Notes: generated by a model from the letters alone, not told the origin. A stretch of DNA of 64,000 nucleotides from Fulvivirga lutea (GCF_017068455.1 NZ_CP070608.1:2399488-2463487); one strand, 5' to 3'; numbered from the stretch's first letter, positions 48,338 through 56,786 are shown. Translations and numbers: made by a program.

Positions 48338-50410
48338 ATGATTATGAAATTAACAAAAAACAACCTCGCTTGGCTTGCTTCCGGCATGATTTTACTATCG
48401 GCCTGCTCTGAGCCCAAGGAGGAAAAGACAGCCGAAGATGTTCAGGCGCTAAATATGGCTAATTTGGATTCTACAGTGAATCCTGGCGATGACTTTTTCC
48501 AATTCGCCAATGGCGGCTGGTTAAAAACTACTGAAATACCTGGTGACAGAGGCAGTTGGAGTTCTTTTGGCGAACTACGTGAAAACACAAACGAAGTGGT
48601 ATTGGAGGTACTTAATAGTGCTGCTGAAAGCGATAAGTATGCCAAAGGAACAGACCAGCGTAAAGCAGCAGATTTTTACTCTATTGGTATGGACTCACTA
48701 CTTGCTGAGAAAGCTGGTATACAACCTTTGAAGCCTCATCTGGAAATGATAGCCGCAATTAATGATGTGCAAAGTCTTCAAAAGTACTTGTCGGAACAAG
48801 AAACTTATGGTGGCGGAGCATTCTTCGGTTTTGGTGTATTTGCTGATTTGAAGAATAGCACAATGAATGCTGCATATCTTGGTCAGGGTGGTCTTGGTCT
48901 TCCGGACAGAGATTATTACACCAAAACAGATTCTCGATCCAAAGAAATCAGAGAAAAATATGTAAAACATGTTTCAAGAATGCTTCAATTAATGGGCGAT
49001 ACCCCCGAGTCGGCAGATGCGCAGGCTAAAAGAATTATGGCATTAGAAACCAGGTTAGCAGAAGCTTCTATGACGAATGTTGAGCAGAGAAATATACCTG
49101 CGCTTTACAACAAAATGTCGTTAAACCAGCTAGGGGAAATTGTGCCATCGGTAGATTGGAAAATGTATTTCGCAGATATGGGTGTTAACAAGATCGATAC
49201 AATTATTGTAACTCAACCGGAGTTCATGAAAGAATTTGAAGCCATAGTAAAAGATGGTAAAGTGGATGTATGGAAAGAATACTTAAAATGGAAACTCATT
49301 GATGGTGCTTCTGCATATTTAAGCAATGATTATGTACAAGCTAATTTCGAATTTTTCAGTAAAGAATTGAGAGGTGTAGAAGAAATGAGGCCTCGCTGGA
49401 AGAGAGTTTTGAGCACAACCAATAACTCTTTAGGAGAAGCAATTGGTAAACTTTATGTAGATGAGGTATTTCCTCCTGAAGCAAAACAAAAGGCTCAGGA
49501 AATGGTGGAAAACATTAAGCTGGCATACGCAGAGAGAATCAAAAATTTGGATTGGATGACTGATTCTACCAAAACTAAAGCATTAGAAAAGCTTAAAAAG
49601 ATGGTGGTTAAAATTGGTTATCCTGATGAGTGGAGAAGTTATGCTGAATTGGAAGTAAATGGTGATCCTGAAACTTCATCTTACGTTCAGAATTTAATGA
49701 ATGCTGCTAAGTTTGGATTTGAATACAATACTTCAAAACTAGGTGAGCCTGTAGATAAAAAAGAGTGGGGAATGAGTCCTCAGACTGTGAATGCTTATTT
49801 CAACCCGTTAAATAATGAAATTGTATTCCCGGCAGCTATTTTACAACCGCCATTCTATAATTATAAAGCAGATGCTGCTGTAAATTATGGTGGTATTGGT
49901 GCTGTCATTGGCCATGAAATTTCTCATTGTTTTGATGATCAGGGGAGTAGGTTTGATGCTGATGGTAACTTGAAAAACTGGTGGACAGATGTAGATTTGA
50001 AGAATTTTCAGGCAAGAACTGGTCAGTTGGTTGCACAGTACGATGCCTATGAGCCATTGGATAGTGTGAATGTAAATGGAGAATTTACATTGGGTGAAAA
50101 TATTGGTGACTTAGGGGGTATAAGTGCTGCCTATGACGGATTGCAGAGACACCTTGCCGCCAATGGTGATCCAGGTAAAATAGATGGTTTTACTCCTGAG
50201 CAAAGATTCTTTTTATCATGGGCGACTGTTTGGAGAGTGAAATACAAAGATGAGTCTTTAAGAACACAGATTCTTACTGATCCACATTCACCGGGAATGT
50301 ATAGAGCCAATGGCCCAATCTCGAACATGGAGGAGTTTTTTACTGCTTTTAATGTGAAGGAAGGCGATGCCATGTATAAACCAGACAGCACAAGGGTGAA
50401 GATTTGGTAA
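48338..50410 (+). CDS. M13 family metallopeptidase lipoprotein (neprilysin/PepO-like)
   Basis: 690 residues. The N-terminus has a lipoprotein signal ending LLSACSEP (lipidation Cys about residue 23). The zinc motif HEISH is at 526-530 in GAVIGHEISHCFDDQGS. The third ligand and partner Asp are in ENIGDLGG (Glu587, Asp591). The substrate-binding NAYFNPLNNEIVFPAAILQP upstream and the C-terminal VKIW are family-typical. Full M13 length. It cleaves oligopeptides in the periplasm or at the outer membrane (family knowledge). The start could also be the second ATG at 48344. Confidence 0.95.
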   Translation: MIMKLTKNNLAWLASGMILLSACSEPKEEKTAEDVQALNMANLDSTVNPGDDFFQFANGGWLKTTEIPGDRGSWSSFGELRENTNEVVLEVLNSAAESDKYAKGTDQRKAADFYSIGMDSLLAEKAGIQPLKPHLEMIAAINDVQSLQKYLSEQETYGGGAFFGFGVFADLKNSTMNAAYLGQGGLGLPDRDYYTKTDSRSKEIREKYVKHVSRMLQLMGDTPESADAQAKRIMALETRLAEASMTNVEQRNIPALYNKMSLNQLGEIVPSVDWKMYFADMGVNKIDTIIVTQPEFMKEFEAIVKDGKVDVWKEYLKWKLIDGASAYLSNDYVQANFEFFSKELRGVEEMRPRWKRVLSTTNNSLGEAIGKLYVDEVFPPEAKQKAQEMVENIKLAYAERIKNLDWMTDSTKTKALEKLKKMVVKIGYPDEWRSYAELEVNGDPETSSYVQNLMNAAKFGFEYNTSKLGEPVDKKEWGMSPQTVNAYFNPLNNEIVFPAAILQPPFYNYKADAAVNYGGIGAVIGHEISHCFDDQGSRFDADGNLKNWWTDVDLKNFQARTGQLVAQYDAYEPLDSVNVNGEFTLGENIGDLGGISAAYDGLQRHLAANGDPGKIDGFTPEQRFFLSWATVWRVKYKDESLRTQILTDPHSPGMYRANGPISNMEEFFTAFNVKEGDAMYKPDSTRVKIW

Positions 50411-50431
50411 TTAGTAATTCAACTAATTGTG

Positions 50432-50462
50432 AAACCTCTGGATATTTATTCAGAGGTTTTTT
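50432..50462 (+). terminator. Intrinsic terminator after the M13 peptidase gene
   Basis: A perfect 9-bp stem AAACCTCTG/CAGAGGTTT with a 10-nt loop is followed by more T residues, 21 bp after the stop codon. Confidence 0.85.
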
Positions 50463-50495
50463 AATTTAAGTGGTTCAATAGAAAAAATAAATATT

Positions 50496-50699
50496 ATGGG
50501 AAAAGGAGATAAAAAGACGAAAAAGGGTAAAATATCGATGGGGTCTTATGGTGTTACTCGACAGAGATCGAAAAACAAGAAGTCTGTAAATCGCCCAGCA
50601 GAGGCAAAGCCTAAAGCAGAGAAAAAGGCCGAACCTAAAAAAGCAGCTGCAACTAAAAAACCTGCAGCTAAAAAAGCCGCGACTAAAAAGAAGGAATAG
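50496..50699 (+). CDS. 30S ribosomal protein bTHX with Lys/Ala-rich tail
   Basis: 67 residues. The first part, MGKGDKKTKKGKISMGSYG with TRQRSKNK, matches the THX family, which sits in the 30S head. The remaining half is a low-complexity Ala/Lys/Pro tail (AKPKAEKKAEPKKAAATKK). It is similar in composition to histone-H1-like tails and could contact rRNA or DNA. The gene has its own space between two terminated units. Confidence 0.88.
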   Translation: MGKGDKKTKKGKISMGSYGVTRQRSKNKKSVNRPAEAKPKAEKKAEPKKAAATKKPAAKKAATKKKE

Positions 50700-50770
50700 T
50701 CTAAAAAAGTAGAATGAAAAAGAAATTGTAAAATTTTCTAGGAATCATTTTTTTATTTGAAAACCAAATC

Positions 50771-50778
50771 TATATTTG
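50771..50778 (+). promoter_or_regulatory. Candidate -7 element of the trp operon
   Basis: TATATTTG matches TAnnTTTG. If used, transcription would begin only a few bases before the first leader-peptide ATG at 50786, giving an almost leaderless trpL. No good TTG lies at the -33 position, so this call is tentative. Confidence 0.5.
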
Positions 50779-50785
50779 AGAATCA

Positions 50786-50833
50786 ATGAAGAAAAATTTT
50801 ACATATAACGCTTGGTGGTACTTTTCTAAATAG
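50786..50833 (+). CDS. trpL: trp leader peptide 1 (tandem Trp-Trp)
   Basis: A 15-residue peptide, MKKNFTYNAWWYFSK, with adjacent Trp codons at 50813-50818 and a TAG stop just before an antiterminator strand. Its position ahead of an intrinsic terminator and the trp operon is that of a ribosome-mediated attenuator leader. The Trp codons lie inside the predicted 1:2 pause hairpin. Confidence 0.85.
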   Translation: MKKNFTYNAWWYFSK

Positions 50834-50890
50834 AAAGGGAACAGCGTTATTGTATAAAAACATAAAACAAAACTTAAAGCTCGCTGTTCC
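50807..50890 (+). promoter_or_regulatory. trp attenuator 1: pause hairpin and antiterminator
   Basis: The 1:2 structure pairs AACGCT (50807-50812) with AGCGTT (50843-50848), and inside it CTTTTCT (50821-50827) with AGAAAGG (50832-50838). The antiterminator pairs GGAACAGCG (50838-50846) with CGCTGTTCC (50882-50890), nine perfect pairs, and uses the 5' half of terminator 1. A ribosome stalled at the Trp codons would break 1:2 and free this strand, giving the classical four-segment logic. Confidence 0.82.
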
Positions 50891-50907
50891 AACAGTGAGC
50901 TTTTTTT
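50876..50907 (+). terminator. Attenuator terminator 1 of the trp operon
   Basis: AAAGCTCGCTGTT pairs with AACAGTGAGCTTT (12 Watson-Crick pairs and one G-U), with a minimal loop, followed by seven T residues (50901-50907). Confidence 0.92.
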
Positions 50908-50919
50908 ATGACTAAAAAT

Positions 50920-50973
50920 ATGAACAAGACATTTAACAACTGGTGGTGGTATTTTAAAATCAATGGGGATTGA
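50920..50973 (+). CDS. trpL: trp leader peptide 2 (Trp-Trp-Trp)
   Basis: A 17-residue peptide, MNKTFNNWWWYFKINGD, with three adjacent Trp codons at 50941-50949 and a TGA stop. An in-frame ATG at 50908 would add four residues. It resembles leader peptide 1 in layout (basic start, Asn, Trp run, Tyr/Phe, Lys), which suggests the two units arose by duplication. Confidence 0.85.
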   Translation: MNKTFNNWWWYFKINGD

Positions 50974-51012
50974 ACGCAAGAAGTATGTCTAAAAGATAAA
51001 GGCCTTGTGTTC
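50960..51012 (+). promoter_or_regulatory. trp attenuator 2: antiterminator pairing
   Basis: GAACGCAAG (50972-50980) pairs with CTTGTGTTC (51004-51012), nine pairs including one G-U, and takes the 5' half of terminator 2. The competing early hairpin is TCAAT/ATTGA around a GGGG loop (50960-50973), at the end of leader peptide 2. It is weaker than in attenuator 1, so the pause hairpin is less certain. Confidence 0.7.
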
Positions 51013-51031
51013 ACTCACAAGGCCTTTTTTT
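50998..51031 (+). terminator. Attenuator terminator 2 of the trp operon
   Basis: A perfect 12-bp stem AAAGGCCTTGTG/CACAAGGCCTTT with a 6-nt loop and a T run to 51031. It lies only 18 bp before the trpE ATG, so any transcript into trpE must read through it. Confidence 0.95.
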
Positions 51032-51049
51032 ATTCCTATGAACTGAAAA

Positions 51050-52447
51050 ATGAAAATAAAATTAAATACCATACATAAAAAACTACTTGCTGATACACTA
51101 ACACCGGTTAGTATCTATCTGCGACTTAGAGATAAATATGCCGACAGCATTCTACTTGAAAGCTCAGACTATCACGGCAATGAAAATAGCTTCTCTTACA
51201 TCTGTTGTGAGCCACTTGCTGAGATAAAAGCAAAAGGAAAAATGCTCCACCAGCAACTTCCAGGCAATACAGAACAGATAAAATCTATTGAGGAGGGTCA
51301 ACTGGTAACCGAACTTGAGTCATTTAAGAATTCATTTCAGGTAGCCGACAATAATTTCAAATTCAGCACGAATGGCCTTTTCGGTTATATGGCTTACAAT
51401 GTCATTCAGCACTTCGAAGACCTGGATTTAAAAAATGAGAATAGCGAAATACCTGATTTACTCTACAGGGTCTATCGATTTGTCATTGTTGTAGATCACT
51501 TCAAAAATGAGATGTATGTGTTCGAACATACTACTGAAGGTCAGGAGAATAAGATAGAAGAATTGGTTTCATTGATCAACAGACATGCTGATCCGCAATT
51601 CGAATTCAAGATTCAGGGAGAAGAGTCGTCAGTTTATAATGACGAGCAGTTTTTAGAAATACTTCAAAAAGGAGTTGACCACTGCCATAGAGGCGATGTG
51701 TTTCAAATAGTCTTATCAAGGAGATTTATGTCCACCTTCCAAGGCGATGAGTTTAATGTGTATCGTGCCCTAAGATCCATTAATCCATCGCCTTATTTAT
51801 TCTATTTCGATTATGGAAGCTTCAAGTTATTTGGCTCTAGCCCTGAATCACAAATTCTGATCAAAGGCGACAGAGCATCGATATTTCCAATAGCAGGTAC
51901 ATTCAGAAGAACAGGAGATGATGCTGCTGATGCAGAATTAGCGAAGAAATTATCAGAAGATGAAAAGGAAAATGCTGAGCACATCATGCTTGTTGACCTA
52001 GCTAGAAATGATTTGAGTAGAAGCTCGAAGAATGTAAATGTTGAGGTTTACAAGGAGGTGCAATACTACTCGCATGTAATACACCTGGTATCAAAAGTAA
52101 CAGGACAGTTAAACGGACATGGTTCTTCGTTGCAATTAGTAGCCGACACCTTTCCGGCAGGCACGCTTTCAGGAGCACCAAAGTACAAAGCCATGGAGCT
52201 GATTGATCAATATGAGCAGACTAGTAGAAACTACTATGCTGGTGCCATTGGCTTTATGGGTTTCAATGGAGATTATAATCATGCTATTATGATTAGGTCA
52301 TTTTTAAGTAAAAATAACCAATTGCACTATCAGGCAGGAGCCGGGGTTGTGGCCAAATCCAGCCCTGAGAGTGAGTTGAAAGAAGTTGATAACAAACTGG
52401 CAGCATTGCGCAATGCCATTAAACTAGCGGAGGAGATAAACAGATGA
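51050..52447 (+). CDS. trpE: Anthranilate synthase component I
   Basis: 465 residues. The feedback-site motif LLESSDYHGNE is near the N-terminus, where tryptophan binds. The chorismate-binding core has PIAGTFRRTGDD, DEKENAEHIMLVDLARNDL and the box GTLSGAPKYKAMELID. It converts chorismate and ammonia from TrpG to anthranilate. The stop overlaps trpG by four bases (ATGA). It is controlled by the two upstream attenuators and, by the LLES motif, probably by allosteric feedback as well. Confidence 0.97.
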   Translation: MKIKLNTIHKKLLADTLTPVSIYLRLRDKYADSILLESSDYHGNENSFSYICCEPLAEIKAKGKMLHQQLPGNTEQIKSIEEGQLVTELESFKNSFQVADNNFKFSTNGLFGYMAYNVIQHFEDLDLKNENSEIPDLLYRVYRFVIVVDHFKNEMYVFEHTTEGQENKIEELVSLINRHADPQFEFKIQGEESSVYNDEQFLEILQKGVDHCHRGDVFQIVLSRRFMSTFQGDEFNVYRALRSINPSPYLFYFDYGSFKLFGSSPESQILIKGDRASIFPIAGTFRRTGDDAADAELAKKLSEDEKENAEHIMLVDLARNDLSRSSKNVNVEVYKEVQYYSHVIHLVSKVTGQLNGHGSSLQLVADTFPAGTLSGAPKYKAMELIDQYEQTSRNYYAGAIGFMGFNGDYNHAIMIRSFLSKNNQLHYQAGAGVVAKSSPESELKEVDNKLAALRNAIKLAEEINR

Positions 52448-53067
52448 AGATTTTAGTACTCGATAATTACGATTCATTTGTCTACAATCTTGTGCATGGT
52501 GTCCGAGAGCTAGGTTATGGTGAGGCTCTGACAGTTGTAAGAAATGATAAAATCTCATTAGAGGAGGTTGATCAATTTGATAAAATACTGCTTTCACCAG
52601 GCCCTGGAATTCCTGACGAGGCAGGTATTATGAAGGCGTTAATTGAAAAGTATGGTGCAACAAAATCAATCTTAGGTATTTGTTTAGGGCATCAGGCTAT
52701 TGCAGAAGTATATGGTGCCGAACTATATAACATGAAAGAAGTACTGCATGGCATTGAAGGAGAGCTTGTTGAGCATTTTGATGAAATTTTCGATGGAATG
52801 CCTGCGTCATTTAAGATTGGTCATTATCACTCATGGGCAGTAAAAGAGGATTCAATATCTAGTCCACTTAAGATCACGGCTAAAGATAAAAGTGGATTAG
52901 TTATGGGCCTCTCTCATGAACAATTTGATGTAAAAGGACTTCAGTTTCATCCAGAATCAATACTAACAGAAGGAGGGATGAAGATTATTGAGAATTGGCT
53001 TGCAAAAGAGAATCCCCTCCTTGGAGGGGCAAGGGGTGGGTATGAAGTGATTAAGACCCACCCCTAA
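52444..53067 (+). CDS. trpG: Anthranilate synthase glutaminase, C-terminus from inserted repeat
   Basis: 207 residues of class I glutamine amidotransferase. The start is ILVLDNYDSFVYNLVH and the oxyanion region is LSPGPGIP. Nucleophile Cys80 is in GICLGHQAIAE, and His169 and Glu171 are in QFHPES. The natural end is near IIENWLAKE. The last 18 residues (190-207, NPLLGGARGGYEVIKTHP) are translated from a palindromic repeat element that runs past the stop codon. The core enzyme is complete, so activity is expected to be kept. Confidence 0.96.
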   Translation: MKILVLDNYDSFVYNLVHGVRELGYGEALTVVRNDKISLEEVDQFDKILLSPGPGIPDEAGIMKALIEKYGATKSILGICLGHQAIAEVYGAELYNMKEVLHGIEGELVEHFDEIFDGMPASFKIGHYHSWAVKEDSISSPLKITAKDKSGLVMGLSHEQFDVKGLQFHPESILTEGGMKIIENWLAKENPLLGGARGGYEVIKTHP

Positions 53068-53083
53068 CCCCTCCCGAGAGGGG
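53014..53083. repeat. Palindromic repeat element captured by the trpG 3' end
   Basis: Long arms GGAGGGGCAAGGGGTGGGT (53023-53041) and ACCCACCCCTAACCCCTCC (53056-53074) are complementary at 17 of 19 positions. Each end also forms a mini-hairpin: CCCCTCC/GGAGGGG on the left and CCCCTC/GAGGGG on the right. It is GC-rich in an AT-rich genome. The trpG stop codon (53065-53067) lies within the right arm. Confidence 0.85.
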
Positions 53084-53109
53084 AATTAGAATCGGCTAAA
53101 TATAAAGAC

Positions 53110-54120
53110 ATGAAAGAAATACTATATAAACTATTCAATCACGAAACACTGGATAAGGAAACAGCCCGGCAAGTGCTTGTAGATCTTGCAGGAGGTAAAT
53201 TCAACCAAAGTCAGGTAGCAGCTTTTCTCACTGTGTATATGATGCGAAGCATCACTGTAGAAGAACTTACAGGCTTCAGAGATGCGATGCTGGAATTATG
53301 CTTGCCTGTTGAGATTCAGGAGTATGATGCTATTGATCTTTGCGGGACCGGAGGTGATGGACGAAACACCTTCAATATCTCTACACTGAGTTCATTTGTA
53401 GTAGCAGGTGCCGGACAGGCGGTTGCCAAACATGGTAATAATGGTGTTTCGTCTGTATGTGGCTCGAGTAACTTGATGAATTATTTCGGATATGAATTCA
53501 CCAATGACGAGGGGAAGTTGAAAAGGAGTCTTGAAGAAGCCAACATTTGCTTTTTGCATGCGCCATTATTTCACCCAGCCATGAAGAATGTAGCACCGAT
53601 TAGAAAGAATTTAGGAGTAAAAACCTTCTTTAATATGCTTGGGCCAATGGTGAATCCTTCTTTTCCAAAGAAGCAGTTAGTAGGTGTTTTTAGCCTCGAA
53701 CTTGCTAGGCTGTATGGCTATTTATATCAGAAAACAGACAAGCGTTTTCTAATCCTTCATGCACTGGATGGGTATGATGAAATATCTCTCACTGGAGGAT
53801 TCAAGATGATTTCCAATGCTGGCGAGCAACTACTAACTCCAGCAGATTTAGGATTAAATCAATTAAATCCTTCTGATATCTATGGAGGAGAAACTATTGA
53901 ATCATCAGCCAAAATATTTGAACAAGTATTGAAGTGTGAGGCTACAGAAGCTCAGCATAATGTTGTAGTAGCCAATGCCGGTTTGGCCCTGCATTGTGCT
54001 GATGAAAACCTTTCTATTGCTGATGCCATAGCAAAAGCAGACGAATCACTAAGGTCAGGGAAAGCACTAAACGCATTTAAAAATTTAATAAATAAAAATA
54101 TCACAGTACCAACGAACTAA
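53110..54120 (+). CDS. trpD: Anthranilate phosphoribosyltransferase
   Basis: 336 residues. The PRPP-binding loop is in DLCGTGGDGRNTFNIST, followed by VAKHGNNGVSSVCGSSNLM and the anthranilate site region FLHAPLFHPAMKNVAPIRKNLG. NMLGPMVNP is also conserved. It transfers phosphoribose to anthranilate. The gap from trpG holds only the tail of the palindromic repeat. Three bases separate it from trpC. Confidence 0.97.
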   Translation: MKEILYKLFNHETLDKETARQVLVDLAGGKFNQSQVAAFLTVYMMRSITVEELTGFRDAMLELCLPVEIQEYDAIDLCGTGGDGRNTFNISTLSSFVVAGAGQAVAKHGNNGVSSVCGSSNLMNYFGYEFTNDEGKLKRSLEEANICFLHAPLFHPAMKNVAPIRKNLGVKTFFNMLGPMVNPSFPKKQLVGVFSLELARLYGYLYQKTDKRFLILHALDGYDEISLTGGFKMISNAGEQLLTPADLGLNQLNPSDIYGGETIESSAKIFEQVLKCEATEAQHNVVVANAGLALHCADENLSIADAIAKADESLRSGKALNAFKNLINKNITVPTN

Positions 54121-54123
54121 GAG

Positions 54124-54933
54124 ATGAATATACTAGAAGAAATTATCGCACATAAGCATAAAGAAGTAGCTGAAAAGCGATCGCTATTTCCAGAGAAGTT
54201 GTTAGAGCAGAGCATTTACTATGGCTCTAAATCAGTTTCACTAAGGAAGTACATCCAGAGAGAGGATAAGTCTGGGATAATTGCTGAAATCAAGCGCAAG
54301 TCACCCTCTAAAGGAATGATTAATGCCCATGTATCTGTAGAAAGAACTTCTATAGGCTACATGCAAGCAGGAGCTTCGGCATTATCAGTATTGACAGATC
54401 AGAATTATTTTGGAGGCAAGAATGAAGATTTAACGACAGCACGTAAGTTTAATTTCTGCCCAATTTTAAGAAAGGATTTCGTGGTTGACGAATATCAAAT
54501 CCTTGAAACGAAATCTATTGGTGCAGATGCTATATTGCTTATCGCTGCTGCATTAGAAAGCAAGCAAATCAAACAGTTCGCAGAGTTTGCTAAGTCTTTA
54601 GGGTTAGAGACTTTACTTGAAGTGCATAACCAACAGGAGCTTGATGCATCACTAAATGAATTCATTGATTTGGTGGGAGTGAATAATCGCGATCTTAAGT
54701 CATTTGAAGTATCTATTGAAGCTTCAAAGTCATTAGCTCATGCTATTCCGAATGAGTTTGTAAAGGTTTCCGAAAGTGGAATAAGTGATCCGGAGATTAT
54801 TCTGGAGTTAAAACAGGAAGGATTTGAAGGTTTTTTGATTGGGGAAAGGTTTATGACAAGCAGCCGTCCTGAGAAGTCTTGTGCACGATTTATAGAACAA
54901 TTAAGTCAATTAGAAAAGAAGCAATATGCTTGA
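54124..54933 (+). CDS. trpC: Indole-3-glycerol-phosphate synthase
   Basis: 269 residues. A helical N-terminus is followed by the TIM barrel with GIIAEIKRKSPSKGMI (catalytic Lys), SVLTDQNYFGG, CPILRKDFVVDEYQI, GVNNRDL and VKVSESGISD. It decarboxylates and cyclises CdRP to indoleglycerol phosphate. It overlaps trpF by eight bases. It is a separate enzyme here, not fused to TrpF. Confidence 0.97.
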   Translation: MNILEEIIAHKHKEVAEKRSLFPEKLLEQSIYYGSKSVSLRKYIQREDKSGIIAEIKRKSPSKGMINAHVSVERTSIGYMQAGASALSVLTDQNYFGGKNEDLTTARKFNFCPILRKDFVVDEYQILETKSIGADAILLIAAALESKQIKQFAEFAKSLGLETLLEVHNQQELDASLNEFIDLVGVNNRDLKSFEVSIEASKSLAHAIPNEFVKVSESGISDPEIILELKQEGFEGFLIGERFMTSSRPEKSCARFIEQLSQLEKKQYA

Positions 54934-55540
54934 TCAATCTATCAAATTGAAGGTGTGTGGTCTACGTGATAATGTAGATGAGGTTGAAGGTGTAGATCCT
55001 GATTTTATGGGTTTCATATTTTACCCTAAATCACCCCGATTTGTAGGAGAAGATTATTTAATGCCTAAAGGGATTAGAGCTAAAAAGGTGGGTGTGTTCG
55101 TGAACCAATCGATAGAAGAAGTAATGAGTTTGAAACAGAAATATCAGCTGGATTATCTGCAATTGCATGGCGATGAGTCGGTGGACTATTGCGTGGAGTT
55201 AAAAGCTGTGGATTCAAAGATCATAAAAGTGTTTGCAGGTAATAAACCATTGAATCAGGAAGTGTTGGATAGCTATGCCGAATTCATTGATTTCTATCTA
55301 TTCGATACAAAATTGGATAAGCATGGTGGTAATGGTGTAGCCTTTGACTGGACTACTATCGATCAGCTGAGATTGAAAAAACCCTACATTTTAAGCGGTG
55401 GAATAGGCCTGGAGAATGTTGGTGAAGTATCAAGATCGGTAAACAAGCCATTTGCAATTGATGTGAATAGCAAGTTTGAGATATCACCAGGGCTGAAGGA
55501 TTTAGAAAAATTAAAAGAATTAAAAACAGCAATTCAATGA
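54926..55540 (+). CDS. trpF: Phosphoribosylanthranilate isomerase
   Basis: 204 residues. Catalytic Cys is in [13 protein letters not shown], then [30 protein letters not shown], and the general acid Asp in [14 protein letters not shown]. The end is [12 protein letters not shown] with AIDVNSKFE. It isomerises PRA to CdRP. The ATGA overlap with trpB (55537-55540) indicates coupled translation. Confidence 0.97.
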   Translation: MLDQSIKLKVCGLRDNVDEVEGVDPDFMGFIFYPKSPRFVGEDYLMPKGIRAKKVGVFVNQSIEEVMSLKQKYQLDYLQLHGDESVDYCVELKAVDSKIIKVFAGNKPLNQEVLDSYAEFIDFYLFDTKLDKHGGNGVAFDWTTIDQLRLKKPYILSGGIGLENVGEVSRSVNKPFAIDVNSKFEISPGLKDLEKLKELKTAIQ

Positions 55541-56727
55541 ATACATTGAAATATCAAGTAGACGAGAATGGATACTATGGGAATTTTGGCGGTGCCTTCA
55601 TTCCGGAAATGTTGTATCCAAACGTAGAGGAGCTAAGAACTAAATATTTGGATATTATTGGCGATGCTGATTTTCAAGATGAGTTTCAGGATCTATTGAA
55701 GCAATATGTGGGAAGGCCTACGCCATTATATTTTGCTTCAAGGTTATCAGAGAAGTATGGCGCTAAAATCTATTTAAAGCGTGAGGACTTATGCCATACC
55801 GGTGCGCATAAGATTAACAATACTATTGGGCAGATTATCCTGGCTAAGAAATTAAGAAAGCATAAGATTATAGCTGAAACAGGAGCGGGGCAGCACGGAG
55901 TGGCTACAGCTACTGTCTGCGCACTGATGGGCTTAGAATGCATTGTCTATATGGGTGAAGTGGATATGACACGTCAGAAACCTAATGTAGAGCGCATGAA
56001 ACTTTTAGGTGCGCAAGTTGTACCAGCAACTTCAGGTAGTAGAACGCTGAAAGATGCTACCAATGAGGCAATGAGGCACTGGATTGGCCACCCTGAGGAT
56101 ACACACTATATTATCGGATCTGTAGTAGGTCCACATCCATACCCTGATATGGTCACTCGCTTTCAGTCTGTGATTAGTGAGGAGATAAGAAAACAATTAA
56201 AAGAACAAGAAGGGAAAGAGCTGCCCGATTATGTGATGGCCTGTGTAGGTGGAGGAAGCAATGCAGCAGGAGCTTTTTACCATTTTCTGGAAGATGAAGC
56301 AGTAAATCTAGTAGCAGTGGAGGCAGCTGGCAAGGGTAATGATACCGGAGAGTCGGCTGCTACTACTGTACTGGGAAAACCTGGCGTATTGCACGGAAGT
56401 AAAACACTTCTTATGCAAACAGCTGATGGACAAGTGGTTGAACCATATTCTATTTCGGCAGGGTTAGATTATCCTGGAATAGGACCAATTCACGCACACT
56501 TGTTTGAAACTGGTCGAGTACAGTTTGAAAGTGTAACAGATCAGGAAGCCATGGAAGCAGGAGTGCGACTGAGTAGATTGGAAGGAATTATTCCTGCAAT
56601 AGAAACTGCTCACGCGTTGGCTTCATTAGAAAAGATAAAATTAAATAAGGACGATGTGGTTGTAATAAACCTCTCAGGCCGTGGAGATAAAGATTTGGAG
56701 ACTTACATTAATTGGGGGATGTATTAG
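55537..56727 (+). CDS. trpB: Tryptophan synthase beta chain
   Basis: 396 residues. The PLP lysine Lys92 is in [12 protein letters not shown]. The catalytic Glu lies in [11 protein letters not shown], the phosphate loop is [10 protein letters not shown], and [11 protein letters not shown] closes the active site. It joins indole and serine. It forms the alpha2beta2 complex with TrpA, from which it is separated here by a 90-bp gap filled with repeats. Confidence 0.98.
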   Translation: MNTLKYQVDENGYYGNFGGAFIPEMLYPNVEELRTKYLDIIGDADFQDEFQDLLKQYVGRPTPLYFASRLSEKYGAKIYLKREDLCHTGAHKINNTIGQIILAKKLRKHKIIAETGAGQHGVATATVCALMGLECIVYMGEVDMTRQKPNVERMKLLGAQVVPATSGSRTLKDATNEAMRHWIGHPEDTHYIIGSVVGPHPYPDMVTRFQSVISEEIRKQLKEQEGKELPDYVMACVGGGSNAAGAFYHFLEDEAVNLVAVEAAGKGNDTGESAATTVLGKPGVLHGSKTLLMQTADGQVVEPYSISAGLDYPGIGPIHAHLFETGRVQFESVTDQEAMEAGVRLSRLEGIIPAIETAHALASLEKIKLNKDDVVVINLSGRGDKDLETYINWGMY

Positions 56728-56781
56728 TGTCAGGTTGAGCCTGTCGAAACCTAGACACATTTCGACAAGCTCAATGTGACA
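56728..56781. repeat. Palindromic intergenic repeat between trpB and trpA
   Basis: The left arm begins TGTCAGGTTGAGCCTGTCGA directly after the trpB stop. The right arm ends GACAAGCTCAATGTGACA at 56781. Over 22 positions the arms are complementary at 19. The sequence type TTGAGCCTGTCGAAA is a familiar dispersed intergenic repeat in Bacteroidota. It could form a strong mRNA hairpin within the operon and reduce or process transcripts before trpA. Confidence 0.8.
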
Positions 56782-56786
56782 GGTTT

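Noticed and set aside
50770-50979. A 69-codon minus-strand frame over the trp leader
   Set aside because: It lies antisense to the two leader peptides and terminator 1, and its composition follows from the hairpins.
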